Assembly (NCBI GenBank): GCA_034505955.1
Contig: JAPDQK010000019.1
Coordinates: forward strand, 21,227-85,226
Length of the DNA stretch: 64,000 nucleotides
From: Zhuqueibacter pondensis
GTDB lineage: Bacteria; Zhuqueibacterota; Zhuqueibacteria; Zhuqueibacterales; Zhuqueibacteraceae
Reading direction: 5' to 3'
Under the pieces are notes generated by a model. The model was not told where the DNA came from, did no database searches, and worked only from the letters and a program-made list of their open reading frames with translations. The translations under genes were made by a program, and so were the position numbers. Below, one piece after another: positions 17,481 to 26,880 of the stretch; position 1 is the first letter of the stretch, and every line of letters starts with the position of its first letter.

Positions 17481-19316
17481 ATGACAAAGACTCTTCAAAA
17501 CCGCCGAGGTTTGTCAGTTCTTGCAGGGCTGTTTGTTTTCGTGGCTCTTGCAATGATCTTTGCGATGCCGGTGATTGCCCAAAAAGATACCTTGAATGTT
17601 CCCAGTGATCTCCCTCCTGGCGAAGGGAATCTTAACAAAGCCGTGCAGGCGGCCATCACCGCGGGAACTCTGTCCAACACGGTTTTCAAATTGGAGCCCT
17701 ATGGCTATTACATTCTTACCGGCACAATAAACGTTCCTGCAGGAGAGCACTTGACCATCATTGCGCCGGAACCCGGGCAAACACAGGAGACGGCTCCACC
17801 GCAGATCGTGTGGTCATCCAGCAGCAACATGTGGCGCGACAGTTACTATTTCAAGTACACGAATATGTTCGACTGCCATGGCGACATCACATTGAAGAAT
17901 GTTTGGCTGCTCTACGCGAATACCAAGGGACAGCAAATCGGTGCCAACATTCAAATACAGGATGATTCTCTTGCGACTGCGAGCGGCAAAGGAGAACTCG
18001 CAGAATTTGACGGCGTCATTTTCGACTATTCCGGCGTTCCTGCCAATGCCAGCGGCGCGGTGGGCGTGACGGCGAAGCATTTCAAAGGCACATTCAGAAA
18101 TTGCTATTTCAAGAACTGCACCGACCCACACTTGCGATACTATGGAAGAGCCGTTTCTTTTCCTTTTGATAGCAAAGGCTGGCACATCGACAGCCTGCTC
18201 TTTGAGAATTGCACCTTTGCCAATATGGGTTACGTTTATATGCAGGAAGGCGGTGAATACGCCGACAATGTTCGTTTCAACCATTGCACATTCCTGAACA
18301 TCGTGATGTTCACCCTGGAATCCGGGTGGTGGTACAGGATGTCCGTCACGAATTCGATTTTTGTGAACACATTTATGTACGGCCACCAACCGATCCTGGC
18401 CGGAGATGATGAGCCCAACGGCGGCACTATTCGGATTGACAGCGTGGTAACTTTCGGATTTGAAGTTCCTTTCACCGATCAAGATCGCCGCATCCTGTTT
18501 GCAAACAACAGCTACTTCATCGAGAAATGGCTGAGTGACTGGATGCATGACAATCCCGCCAGTGTCTCGTCGCGGCAAAGCGGGCAGTTTGAATATGTGC
18601 CGCTGCCGCAACCAATGCTGAGTCCCGGAACGCTCAGATTCTTCGAATCAGGTGGCTTCCCATATATGAATAAGGCGAGTCTCTATGACTCGACCGATCC
18701 CGGTTTTATTCTTCCTCCAACAAACCTGGAAGCCCTCAAAACATTTTTGTATTTCAAGTGGTGGTCTTGCTCTGATTCGGCATGGGCTTACAAACCTGAG
18801 TTGTCGGTTCAACGCATTTGGCCGATGCAGGAAAACCTGGCGTACACAAACTCCACGTTGCTGACTGCCGGAATGGGCGGCTTTCCATTGGGAGATTTGT
18901 ACCATTGGCTCCCGAGTGAATACGGCCGATGGAAAGCACAGGAAGATGCGGAGAATGAAAGAATTTCGATGTGGATCGAGACCGGCAAGGACCCAGGAAC
19001 AGTTGGAGTGAGCGAGCAATCCAATGTCACGGTTCCGGTGCAGTTCACGCTTGGCCAGAATTACCCGAATCCCTACGGGCGTTCGCCGTTCAATCCAATC
19101 ACGCGGATCAGTTATTCTGTTCCGCAGAGCGACCACATATCGCTGAAAGTGTATAATCTTTTTGGGCAGGAAGTCGCGACGCTGTTTGAAGGTGTTCGCC
19201 AAGCGGGGAATTACGAAGTGATGTTTGACGGCAAAGGACTTGCAAGCGGCGTTTATTTATACCAACTGAAGGCTGGGAATTTTGTGGTCATAAAGAAACT
19301 CCTGTTGTTGAAATGA
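17481..19316 (+). CDS. Secreted parallel beta-helix protein of unknown family with T9SS sorting domain (paralogue B)
   Basis: 611 residues, paralogous over its length to the product of 8871. Shared landmarks include LNKAVQAAITAGTLS near residue 50, FKGTFRNCYFKNCTDPH, RYYGRAVSFPFD, YVYMQEGGEYADNVRFNHC, ESGWWYRMSVTN and VPFTDQDRRILFANN. The signal peptide is long (cleavage near VIAQ, residue 34). The T9SS domain (about 521-611) has the YGRSP insertion before FNPIT. Conserved acidic, tyrosine and tryptophan residues in both paralogues would be the first place to look for an active site, but no known CAZy signature is recognised. The gene lies between GH10 xylanase and a GH2 enzyme, so a hemicellulose-linked role is inferred. 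Confidence 0.7.
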   Translation: MTKTLQNRRGLSVLAGLFVFVALAMIFAMPVIAQKDTLNVPSDLPPGEGNLNKAVQAAITAGTLSNTVFKLEPYGYYILTGTINVPAGEHLTIIAPEPGQTQETAPPQIVWSSSSNMWRDSYYFKYTNMFDCHGDITLKNVWLLYANTKGQQIGANIQIQDDSLATASGKGELAEFDGVIFDYSGVPANASGAVGVTAKHFKGTFRNCYFKNCTDPHLRYYGRAVSFPFDSKGWHIDSLLFENCTFANMGYVYMQEGGEYADNVRFNHCTFLNIVMFTLESGWWYRMSVTNSIFVNTFMYGHQPILAGDDEPNGGTIRIDSVVTFGFEVPFTDQDRRILFANNSYFIEKWLSDWMHDNPASVSSRQSGQFEYVPLPQPMLSPGTLRFFESGGFPYMNKASLYDSTDPGFILPPTNLEALKTFLYFKWWSCSDSAWAYKPELSVQRIWPMQENLAYTNSTLLTAGMGGFPLGDLYHWLPSEYGRWKAQEDAENERISMWIETGKDPGTVGVSEQSNVTVPVQFTLGQNYPNPYGRSPFNPITRISYSVPQSDHISLKVYNLFGQEVATLFEGVRQAGNYEVMFDGKGLASGVYLYQLKAGNFVVIKKLLLLK

Positions 19317-19381
19317 GTGCCAAGCTAAACTGTTCCTACTCTAATGGAGAGGTCTAAGAGACAAAAAAATTCTATTCAAAA

Positions 19382-22114
19382 GTGCTCATGTTAATAATTC
19401 TGCTGGCGTCCACACTGGCCCTTGCGCAAACCGCGGCGACCGGTGCCGACAATGTCCTTCGGCAGCGCATTTCCATCAACGAAGGCTGGCGCTTTTTTAA
19501 ATATGATTCGATGGCTGATGCAGACTCACTAATCTACGATGTGCGTCCGGAAGTCAAAGATCATAAGGATGACAGACCTGCCGATGCCAAACCAACGGAG
19601 GCAGAGAATGTTGAGGCGACCCAATTGGTGCTCAAGCCGTGGATAATGCCGGCCGGCAATGATTTCATCAAAGACCCTGCCAGGCGCTATGTCCGTCCCG
19701 AAGGTAATCCCGGTAGCGATTTCCTTTTTGTCCGGAGCGATTTCGATGACAGCTCCTGGGAGCGCGTGAATCTGCTGCACGACTGGGCGATCAAAGGACC
19801 TTTTCTTAGTGGGCCAGATGCCGAAGTAGGCGGCGGCATGGGGCGCTTGCCCAGTCCCGGCGTGGCGTGGTATCGCAAGAAACTCGAGATTCCGAAGTCC
19901 GACGCCGGCAAGTCCATCTTTCTCGACGTGGACGGTGCGATGTCTTACGCTATGGTTTGGTTGAACGGAAACCTGGTAGGCGGTTGGCCCTATGGTTACG
20001 CCTCATGGCGCCTGGAGCTTACGCCATACATCGTGCCGGGTGGTGAAAACCAACTGGCGATCCGTTTGGACAATCCCAACCATTCGTCGCGCTGGTATCC
20101 CGGCGGCGGAATCTACCGCAATGTCTGGTTGACCAAAACCAATCCCGTTCATGTCGGTCAGTGGGGAACTTTTGTGACGACGCACGACGTTTCCAAAGCC
20201 TCCGCCACGATCAATCTCGAAGTCACTATCGACAACGATTCGAAGGATGACGCTACAGTTACAGTAATTACTCAAATCTTCGCTTTGAATGCAGAGGGTA
20301 ACAAAACCGGCGATGCGGTTGCGACTTTCAATCCCCTAAAAACAACCGTGGCGGCAGGAAAGAGCGCTAAGGTCAAAGGCTCTGTTACACTCAAGAATCC
20401 CAGACTGTGGGGACCACCGCCAACGCAAACTCCCAACCGTTACGTAGCGGTGACTACACTATTACTGAATGACAAACCGATCGATCAATACGAGACCCGC
20501 TTTGGCATCCGCTCATTGCGTTTCGATCCGAACGCAGGCATCTACGTCAATGGCGAACTCATCAAGATCAAAGGCGTCAACCAGCATCACGACCTCGGCG
20601 CCCTGGGTGCGGCGTTCAACACTCGCGCTGCCGAGCGCCAGCTCGAGATTCTCCGTGAGATGGGCTGCAATGCGATCCGCACGGCACATAACCCGCCTGC
20701 TCCCGAGCTTCTCGAATTGACGGACCGCATGGGTTTTCTGGTGATGGACGAGGCCTTCGATGTGTGGGAACGGAACAAGACGCCCCTTGACTTTCACTTG
20801 ATCTTTCCGGAGTGGCATGAACAAGACCTGCGCGCCCTTGTTCGCCGAGACCGGAATTGTCCCTCTGTGATGATGTGGAGCATTGGCAATGAGGTGGGTG
20901 AGCAGTATACCGCTGAAGCAGGCGCAGCGCTGGCGAAGCGGCTGTATGACATTGTGAAGGAGGAGGATCCCACTCGCCCCATCACCTGCGCGATGAATTG
21001 GGCCAAGCCCGATATGCCTTTGCCGGCTGTTCTGGATGTCATCAGCTTGAACTATCAAGGCGAAGGCATCCGCCAAGCGCCGGAATTCGAAGGAACGAAC
21101 CGCATTCGTACTGCGCCGCAATACGAGGCGAACCATGTAAAGTTCCCTGACAAAGTTATTCTCAGCAGCGAAACTGCATCAGCGTTGAGCAGCCGGGGAA
21201 TCTATCTTTTCCCTGTCGTGCAAAAGAACAGTGATATTGTGCGGGATGGCAGGGGCGGCGACTCGAAGATTCGGCATGTGACTTCCTACGAATTGCATGC
21301 TGTCGACTTTGGCTCATCTGCCGACAAGGTATTCGGATCCATTGCGCGGCACCCATTCGTCGCCGGCGAGTTTGTCTGGACCGGATGGGATCACCTCGGC
21401 GAGCCGACGCCATATTATGAGTCCCGCAGCTCATATTGCGGCATCATCGATTTGGCCGGCTTCAAGAAGGATCGCTTTTATCTTTACCAATCGCACTGGC
21501 GTCCGGAATTGCCGATGGCGCACCTCCTGCCGCACTGGAACTGGCCGGAGCGTGTCGGCGAGGTTACGCCGGTACACGTTTTTACTTCGGGCGACGAGGC
21601 CGAGCTGTTCCTCAACGGCAAGTCTCTCGGCCGCAAGAAAAAAGGGCAGTATGAATACCGCTTGCGCTGGGACGAGGTAAGATACGAGCCGGGCGAATTG
21701 AAGGTGGTGGCATACAAGAATGGAAAAAAGTGGGCTGAGAATGTTGTTAGAACTACGGGCGAACCGGCAAGGTTGGAGGCCTCGGCAGATCGCAATGAGA
21801 TTCGTGCCGACGGAAAGGATTTGGCTTTCATCACGGTACGTGTAACCGATAAGGCCGGACTGACGGTGCCACACGCAAACAACCTAATAAAGTTCGAGAT
21901 AGAGGGTCCAGGTGAAATTGTCGCGACAGACAACGGTGACCCGACGAACTTCGTGCCGTTTCCCTCACACGAGCGCGAGGCATTCAATGGTTTGGCTTTG
22001 GTGATCATTCGCTCAAAGCGCGGGGAGACAGGTTCGATAACAGTTACAGCAAAATCACCGGGCTTGAAGACAGCTCGAGTGGTGATTAGGAATGCAAAAA
22101 GGAACTCATTATAG
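19382..22114 (+). CDS. GH2 family glycosidase (beta-galactosidase-like), exported
   Basis: About 910 residues counted from a GTG at 19382; the ATG at 19388 is an alternative. The hydrophobic signal LMLIILLASTLALAQ follows directly, with almost no positively charged N-region. The order is N-terminal sugar-binding jelly-roll (about 60-270), immunoglobulin-like domain (270-380), barrel (380-690) and C-terminal DUF4982/Ig-like domains. E504 in WSIGNEVGE is the expected acid/base and E597 in ILSSETAS the nucleophile. There is no T9SS domain, so it is probably periplasmic. Substrate could be galactosyl or other side chains on hemicellulose. A frameshift at the 5' end is possible: an ATG at 19344 in another frame encodes a basic MERSKRQK start. 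Confidence 0.82.
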   Translation: MLMLIILLASTLALAQTAATGADNVLRQRISINEGWRFFKYDSMADADSLIYDVRPEVKDHKDDRPADAKPTEAENVEATQLVLKPWIMPAGNDFIKDPARRYVRPEGNPGSDFLFVRSDFDDSSWERVNLLHDWAIKGPFLSGPDAEVGGGMGRLPSPGVAWYRKKLEIPKSDAGKSIFLDVDGAMSYAMVWLNGNLVGGWPYGYASWRLELTPYIVPGGENQLAIRLDNPNHSSRWYPGGGIYRNVWLTKTNPVHVGQWGTFVTTHDVSKASATINLEVTIDNDSKDDATVTVITQIFALNAEGNKTGDAVATFNPLKTTVAAGKSAKVKGSVTLKNPRLWGPPPTQTPNRYVAVTTLLLNDKPIDQYETRFGIRSLRFDPNAGIYVNGELIKIKGVNQHHDLGALGAAFNTRAAERQLEILREMGCNAIRTAHNPPAPELLELTDRMGFLVMDEAFDVWERNKTPLDFHLIFPEWHEQDLRALVRRDRNCPSVMMWSIGNEVGEQYTAEAGAALAKRLYDIVKEEDPTRPITCAMNWAKPDMPLPAVLDVISLNYQGEGIRQAPEFEGTNRIRTAPQYEANHVKFPDKVILSSETASALSSRGIYLFPVVQKNSDIVRDGRGGDSKIRHVTSYELHAVDFGSSADKVFGSIARHPFVAGEFVWTGWDHLGEPTPYYESRSSYCGIIDLAGFKKDRFYLYQSHWRPELPMAHLLPHWNWPERVGEVTPVHVFTSGDEAELFLNGKSLGRKKKGQYEYRLRWDEVRYEPGELKVVAYKNGKKWAENVVRTTGEPARLEASADRNEIRADGKDLAFITVRVTDKAGLTVPHANNLIKFEIEGPGEIVATDNGDPTNFVPFPSHEREAFNGLALVIIRSKRGETGSITVTAKSPGLKTARVVIRNAKRNSL

Positions 22115-22180
22115 GTATTACCGTAACAATGTGTTTGACTAAAGATCAATCCGAAAGCTTAACCTGAAAGGAGCATCAAA

Positions 22181-24553
22181 ATGAGAACGCAAGTGATCCT
22201 CTTCGCACTTCTATTGAGCACATGTTTGTTCGTAGATTCGTTCGCTCAGGAAATGCCCCTGGTCTATGAAGTTGAGAACACCGGCGCGGACTGGCCGGCG
22301 CCTTATATGCTTTCAATCGGTGATCTCCCAACCATCACGTCATTACCCGATCCATTTGAGTGGTCTGATGGCAGAAGTCGCATTGCAAACCTTTCGGACT
22401 GGCGGTACCGGCGTGCAGAGATTAAAGCAGAGATCGAACATTACGAGATTGGGGAAAAGCCCGGTCATCCGGACAGCATAACAGCCAGCTATGCTAATGA
22501 CACACTCAAAGTGAATATCACTGTTAAGGGCAATACACTCACCCTGACTTCGAGAGTTACCCTTCCCTCGGGTGCGGGCCCATTCCCGGCAGTGATCGGA
22601 ATAGGATTTGGCACCGGGAGTCTCCCAGCGAACATCTTTACCAGTCGCGGTATTGCACAAATTCCATTCAACTTTTCACAGGTAATGGCCCACACGCAGA
22701 ACCGGGGCAGTGAACCGATCAACAAGCTTTATCCTGAGCTTACATACATAGGCGCCTACAGCGCATGGTCTTGGGGAATCAGTCGTTTAATCGATGGCTT
22801 GGAGTTGGTTGCGTCGGATCTCAAAATAGATCTAAAGCACCTGGCGGTAACCGGCTGCTCCTTTGCCGGTAAAATGGCGCTCTTTGCCGGGGCCTTTGAC
22901 GAGCGCATCGCTTTGACAATTGCCCAGGAATCGGGTGGAGGAGGCTACACGACCTGGCGTGTTTCGGAGACCCTGGGGAATGTGGAGACTCTGGGTAGAA
23001 CCAGTCATGCCTGGTTTATTGAAGACTTGTTCCAATTTGCCAACGCGGTTCCGAAACTACCTTATGATCATCATGAGTTGATGGCCATGGTGGCGCCCCG
23101 CGCCCTGTTAGTGACTGGAAACCCTGATTATGAATGGCTGGCAGATGAGTCAGGCCACGTGGGCAGCAAAGCCGCGAAGGAGGTCTGGAAAGCGCTTGGA
23201 GTGCCCGACAGATTCGGTTTTAGCATAATCAGTGGGCATGCGCACTGCGCGGTTCCAAGCAGCCAGATACCGGAAATCGAAGCCTTTGTGGAAAAATTTC
23301 TTCTTGGAAACACCAGTGTGAATACGGACATCTCGACCAGTCCGTATAATACCGACCTTACCCGCTGGATTACATGGACGACACCGGCACTTTCAAACGG
23401 TTCATCTTTCTTAGAAAGGGCATCTTTGATCCATCCTGCCGCTAATCAAACACAACTGGATACCGTTGTGACCTTTGAATGGAAGCCGGTGGCCAGTGCT
23501 GCAAAGTATTATTTTCAATTATCCACAAGCCCGACATTTAAAGCTACTGTTGTAAATGATTCATTGTCCGAAACGACAAGAACAGTCACCGGCTTGTCCT
23601 ATGCCAAAAAATACTATTGGCGTGTCCAGGTAAGAAACAGCGAAGGTTCTTTGGGGCCTTGGAGTGAGCTGAGAAGCTTTGCCACATTCATAACTTTACC
23701 AGGTAAGACGCAATTAGTTTCTGCCACACCGTATGCAGGCGGTGCAAACCTTGTTAATTTCAAGTGGAGAAGGGTTGTGAACGCTACTGAATATTCAATC
23801 CAGGTATCAGATGAGCCGGGCTTTGCAAGGGTATTATTGTCAGCTACAACATCGGATACAGTTACAGATTTAAGGGGGACTGTCGAAGGGCAAAAGTATT
23901 ACTGGAGAGTTGCAGCAGGGAATATCGGGGGTCTTGGTCCCTGGAGCGACGTGTGGAATTTTACCATAATTCTAAAGCCGACAGGTCTCAAATTACAAAG
24001 AACTGGATTGAACGAAATCACTCTGACCTGGAGAGACAACTCGAACGTTGAAGACGGATATGTCATTGAACGTAAGTTGAGTGCGGAGACATCTTTTGCA
24101 GTAATCGATACTTTAAAAGGGAGCGGGGATAAATATGTTGACAAGAATGTCCAGCAAGGTCAAACCTATGTCTACAGAATAAAAGCCTATAAAGATTCTG
24201 CGGAATCAGGCTATAGCAATGAGGCTTCTATATTTGTGACAGGTATTCAAGAAGAAGAATCGGGAGAAATACCAACGGAGTATTCAATGAGTCAGAACTA
24301 CCCCAATCCCTTCGGGCGTAGCCCATTCAACCCTGCCACAGCAATAAGATTTGCTTTGCCAAAAGCGACACCAACAAAAATAACTATTCACGATCTTCTT
24401 GGCAAAGAAATCATGACACTGGTAAATGACAAGTTGCCTGCAGGCTTTCATAAAATTGAATTGGATTTGGGTAACTTGCCGAGCGGAGTCTATCTGTACC
24501 GAATTCAATCCGGAGAATTCATTCAATCAAAAAAAATGATCTTATTGCAGTAA
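22181..24553 (+). CDS. CE15 glucuronoyl esterase with Fn3-like domains and T9SS sorting domain
   Basis: A 790-residue secreted esterase. The signal peptide ends near SFAQ (residue 23). The alpha/beta-hydrolase domain (about 40-390) has the CE15 nucleophile motif GCSFAGK with S227, the AQESGGGG turn near residue 250 and GHAHC with H353 or H355 as catalytic histidine. CE15 enzymes cut the ester between lignin alcohols and (4-O-methyl)glucuronic acid on xylan. Three fibronectin-III-like modules follow (about 398-690), then a T9SS domain (about 703-790) with the FGRSP insertion. With GH30 next door and GH115 at 43 kb it points to native lignified glucuronoxylan as the substrate. An RBS GAAAGGAG precedes the ATG. 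Confidence 0.88.
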   Translation: MRTQVILFALLLSTCLFVDSFAQEMPLVYEVENTGADWPAPYMLSIGDLPTITSLPDPFEWSDGRSRIANLSDWRYRRAEIKAEIEHYEIGEKPGHPDSITASYANDTLKVNITVKGNTLTLTSRVTLPSGAGPFPAVIGIGFGTGSLPANIFTSRGIAQIPFNFSQVMAHTQNRGSEPINKLYPELTYIGAYSAWSWGISRLIDGLELVASDLKIDLKHLAVTGCSFAGKMALFAGAFDERIALTIAQESGGGGYTTWRVSETLGNVETLGRTSHAWFIEDLFQFANAVPKLPYDHHELMAMVAPRALLVTGNPDYEWLADESGHVGSKAAKEVWKALGVPDRFGFSIISGHAHCAVPSSQIPEIEAFVEKFLLGNTSVNTDISTSPYNTDLTRWITWTTPALSNGSSFLERASLIHPAANQTQLDTVVTFEWKPVASAAKYYFQLSTSPTFKATVVNDSLSETTRTVTGLSYAKKYYWRVQVRNSEGSLGPWSELRSFATFITLPGKTQLVSATPYAGGANLVNFKWRRVVNATEYSIQVSDEPGFARVLLSATTSDTVTDLRGTVEGQKYYWRVAAGNIGGLGPWSDVWNFTIILKPTGLKLQRTGLNEITLTWRDNSNVEDGYVIERKLSAETSFAVIDTLKGSGDKYVDKNVQQGQTYVYRIKAYKDSAESGYSNEASIFVTGIQEEESGEIPTEYSMSQNYPNPFGRSPFNPATAIRFALPKATPTKITIHDLLGKEIMTLVNDKLPAGFHKIELDLGNLPSGVYLYRIQSGEFIQSKKMILLQ

Positions 24554-24685
24554 TCTTATTTCCAAATCTTTTCACGGTTGCCCATCCCTGAAGAATTGGA
24601 AAAGCCGGAAAGGGATCTCGAACATGATCTGATCCATCATCCCAGAGTATGAATTTAGCCATCTGAACTTTACTTTAACTAAGGC

Positions 24686-24778
24686 TGTCATTCCGTAGGC
24701 TACGCCCGTAGGGAATCTTTCTTTTTACTTTTTAAAGAAATACTTGCTAGTACCAAAAAAGATTCTTCCAGAATGACA
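24686..24778. repeat. MITE-like element with TGTCATTC/GAATGACA ends
   Basis: A 93-bp imperfect inverted repeat between CE15 and GH30. The outer ends are TGTCATTC and GAATGACA, and inner GAATCTTT pairs with AAAGATTC. The left arm contains GGCTACGCCCGTAGGG (24698-24713), which the right arm lacks. The rest of the gap 24554-24869 shows no other feature. Confidence 0.75.
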
Positions 24779-24869
24779 TCTTCTTCAGTTGGCTAAATTC
24801 ATACATCCCAGATAAATTCGCCTTCGATCAGAATCGGACAGACTCACTCCGTTTCAAAAGAGAGAGTGC

Positions 24870-26801
24870 ATGATGAAAAGACAACTCAACCAATATGGAA
24901 GCAAAAAGCTTCAATTTATTTTTCTTTCCCTTTGTTTGATCCCGCTTGTGTTCTTTTCACCATCAAATGCCCAGACATTATCTGTGCAAGGAAAAGTTAC
25001 GGCCTCCAGGTTTGCGGTGCAAAATGCCGCTGTGACCTTTATCGACAACGCTGACACTACAATAAAATTTTCGACCTTGACCGATGCCACCGGCTTTTAT
25101 CGGATCGGCCTGACAACCTCGGTAGAATTCAATATAAATGATCTTCCGGATAAATTTGCGTTGGGGCAGAGCTATCCCAATCCGTTTTCTTCCTCAACAG
25201 TCATCCCATATCAGCTCAAAAGGAACTCCACTGTTCGAGTGACAATATATGACATACTCGGAAGAGAAGTCAGAAAATTTTTTGTTGGCAGCCAAGCGGC
25301 CGGTTCACATAACATGCTCTGGGATGGCCGAGATAACTTTGGCAAAAGAGTCGCCAGCGGCATTTACTTTTACAAGCTTCAGGCCGGAGATGAATCTCGG
25401 GTGGGAAAAATGATTTTTGATTCAGGCGGTGGAGGCTCGGCATCGCTTTCGCCAACGTTTTTTTCACCCCTACCGAAAGTGAATAAGGCTGAAGGGCAGC
25501 ATATCCAAGGCGGGACTTATTCGGTTCGAATCGAAAATACAGGCAATATTTTCCCAATAATAATTTCTCAACAAGTTGATAACGTTCCGGTACGGAATGA
25601 TACAACAATCAATTTCAGCGTAAATTCCATCGCGACTACTGTGGTCAATTTAGATAGTGTTCATCAGATTATCCGGGGCTTCGGAGCCGCCAACATACTC
25701 CAATGGCGGCCGGATATGACAGATTCTGAAATTGCGACCGCTTTCGGTACCGGAGAGGGACAGCTCGGCTTGACGATTCTAAGACTGCGGATTCAACCTG
25801 ATCGTAATCAATGGGGCATAAACGTACCAACTGCTAAAAAAGCTCATGACATGGGTGCACTTATTATTGCCTCGCCCTGGTCTCCTCCTGCATCTCTGAA
25901 GACCAATAACAACTTGGTTGACGGTGAACTTAGAGAAGATGCTTATGATGACTATGCCGCCCATTTGAATTCTTTCGCAGAGTTTATGGCGAATAACGGC
26001 GTACCTATTTATGCCATTTCCGTTCAAAATGAACCGGATGTTAATGTCACCTATGAATCATGCGACTGGAATCCGAATCAGATGTTAAAATTTATGAAGG
26101 AAAATGCCTCAGCCATTGGAACCAGAGTGATGGCGCCGGAGTCATTTCAGTTCCGGCGGGCAATGTCTGACCCGATTCTTAATGATCCCGTTGCTTGCGC
26201 AAATTTAGCCATTGTTGCCGGGCATATCTACGGCGGCGGGTTGGCGCGCTATCCTTTGGCGGAAGAAAAAGGAAAAGAAGTTTGGATGACCGAGCATTTA
26301 TCCGGTGAGACTAGTCAAGCCAACGATTGGTCGTGGTGCTTGCCCGTTGCCAAAGAAATCAACGATGTCATGCAAGCCGGCATGAGTGCTTATGTTTGGT
26401 GGTATATTGTCAGATTCTATGGGCCAATAAGCGATGGCGAGAGAAACTGCGGCACAAAAGGTGAAGCTACAAAAAAGGGTTACGTGATGTCGCAATACTC
26501 GCGTTTTGTTCGTCCGGGATATTACCGCGTCGACTCACAGAGTTGGCCGGCGACAGGCAATGTTTTTGTCACTGCATACAAAGACAGTTCATCATCTAAA
26601 GTTGTTCTTGTTGCTCTAAACACAGGTTCTACCCCTTTGAACGTGGCTTTTAGAATACAGCATGGTGCAGTAAATAATTTTTCCACTTACACGACTTCCG
26701 TTAGCAAGAATGTTGTTCGAGGCGATGATGTCCGTGTAGTCGGCAATTGCTTCATGTATAATTTAGAGGCATCGAGCATAACGACATTTGTGTCGAACTG
26801 A
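24870..26801 (+). CDS. GH30 glucuronoxylanase-like enzyme with an internal T9SS-type domain
   Basis: 643 residues with signal peptide to about residue 36 (PSNAQ). A short carboxypeptidase-regulatory-like sandwich (about 38-88) is followed by a T9SS/FlgD-like domain at about 93-188 (FALGQSYPNPFSSST, YDILGREV, ASGIYFYKLQAGD, KMIFDSG). The GH30 barrel comes after it: IRGFGAANIL opens it, E388 in SVQNEPDV is the acid/base and E475 in WMTEHLSG the nucleophile. The motif pattern resembles GH30 subfamily 8, which cuts xylan next to glucuronic acid branches. The barrel-associated beta-domain forms the C-terminus (TTFVSN). A sorting-type domain ahead of the catalytic domain is unusual, and no C-terminal copy exists. 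Confidence 0.83.
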   Translation: MMKRQLNQYGSKKLQFIFLSLCLIPLVFFSPSNAQTLSVQGKVTASRFAVQNAAVTFIDNADTTIKFSTLTDATGFYRIGLTTSVEFNINDLPDKFALGQSYPNPFSSSTVIPYQLKRNSTVRVTIYDILGREVRKFFVGSQAAGSHNMLWDGRDNFGKRVASGIYFYKLQAGDESRVGKMIFDSGGGGSASLSPTFFSPLPKVNKAEGQHIQGGTYSVRIENTGNIFPIIISQQVDNVPVRNDTTINFSVNSIATTVVNLDSVHQIIRGFGAANILQWRPDMTDSEIATAFGTGEGQLGLTILRLRIQPDRNQWGINVPTAKKAHDMGALIIASPWSPPASLKTNNNLVDGELREDAYDDYAAHLNSFAEFMANNGVPIYAISVQNEPDVNVTYESCDWNPNQMLKFMKENASAIGTRVMAPESFQFRRAMSDPILNDPVACANLAIVAGHIYGGGLARYPLAEEKGKEVWMTEHLSGETSQANDWSWCLPVAKEINDVMQAGMSAYVWWYIVRFYGPISDGERNCGTKGEATKKGYVMSQYSRFVRPGYYRVDSQSWPATGNVFVTAYKDSSSSKVVLVALNTGSTPLNVAFRIQHGAVNNFSTYTTSVSKNVVRGDDVRVVGNCFMYNLEASSITTFVSN

Positions 26802-26808
26802 AATGAGT

Positions 26809-26850
26809 GAAGTCCGACTTGCGCCGGGAGTCGAGCGCAAGCCGGACTTC
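26809..26850. repeat. Intercistronic inverted repeat after GH30
   Basis: GAAGTCCGACTTGCGC pairs with GCGCAAGCCGGACTTC (15 of 16) around a 10-nt loop, starting 8 bases after the GH30 stop. No T-run follows. It could stabilise the upstream mRNA end or act as a weak terminator. Confidence 0.55.
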
Positions 26851-26880
26851 GCCCCACGTCCCACGAGAAAGAGAGAATAT

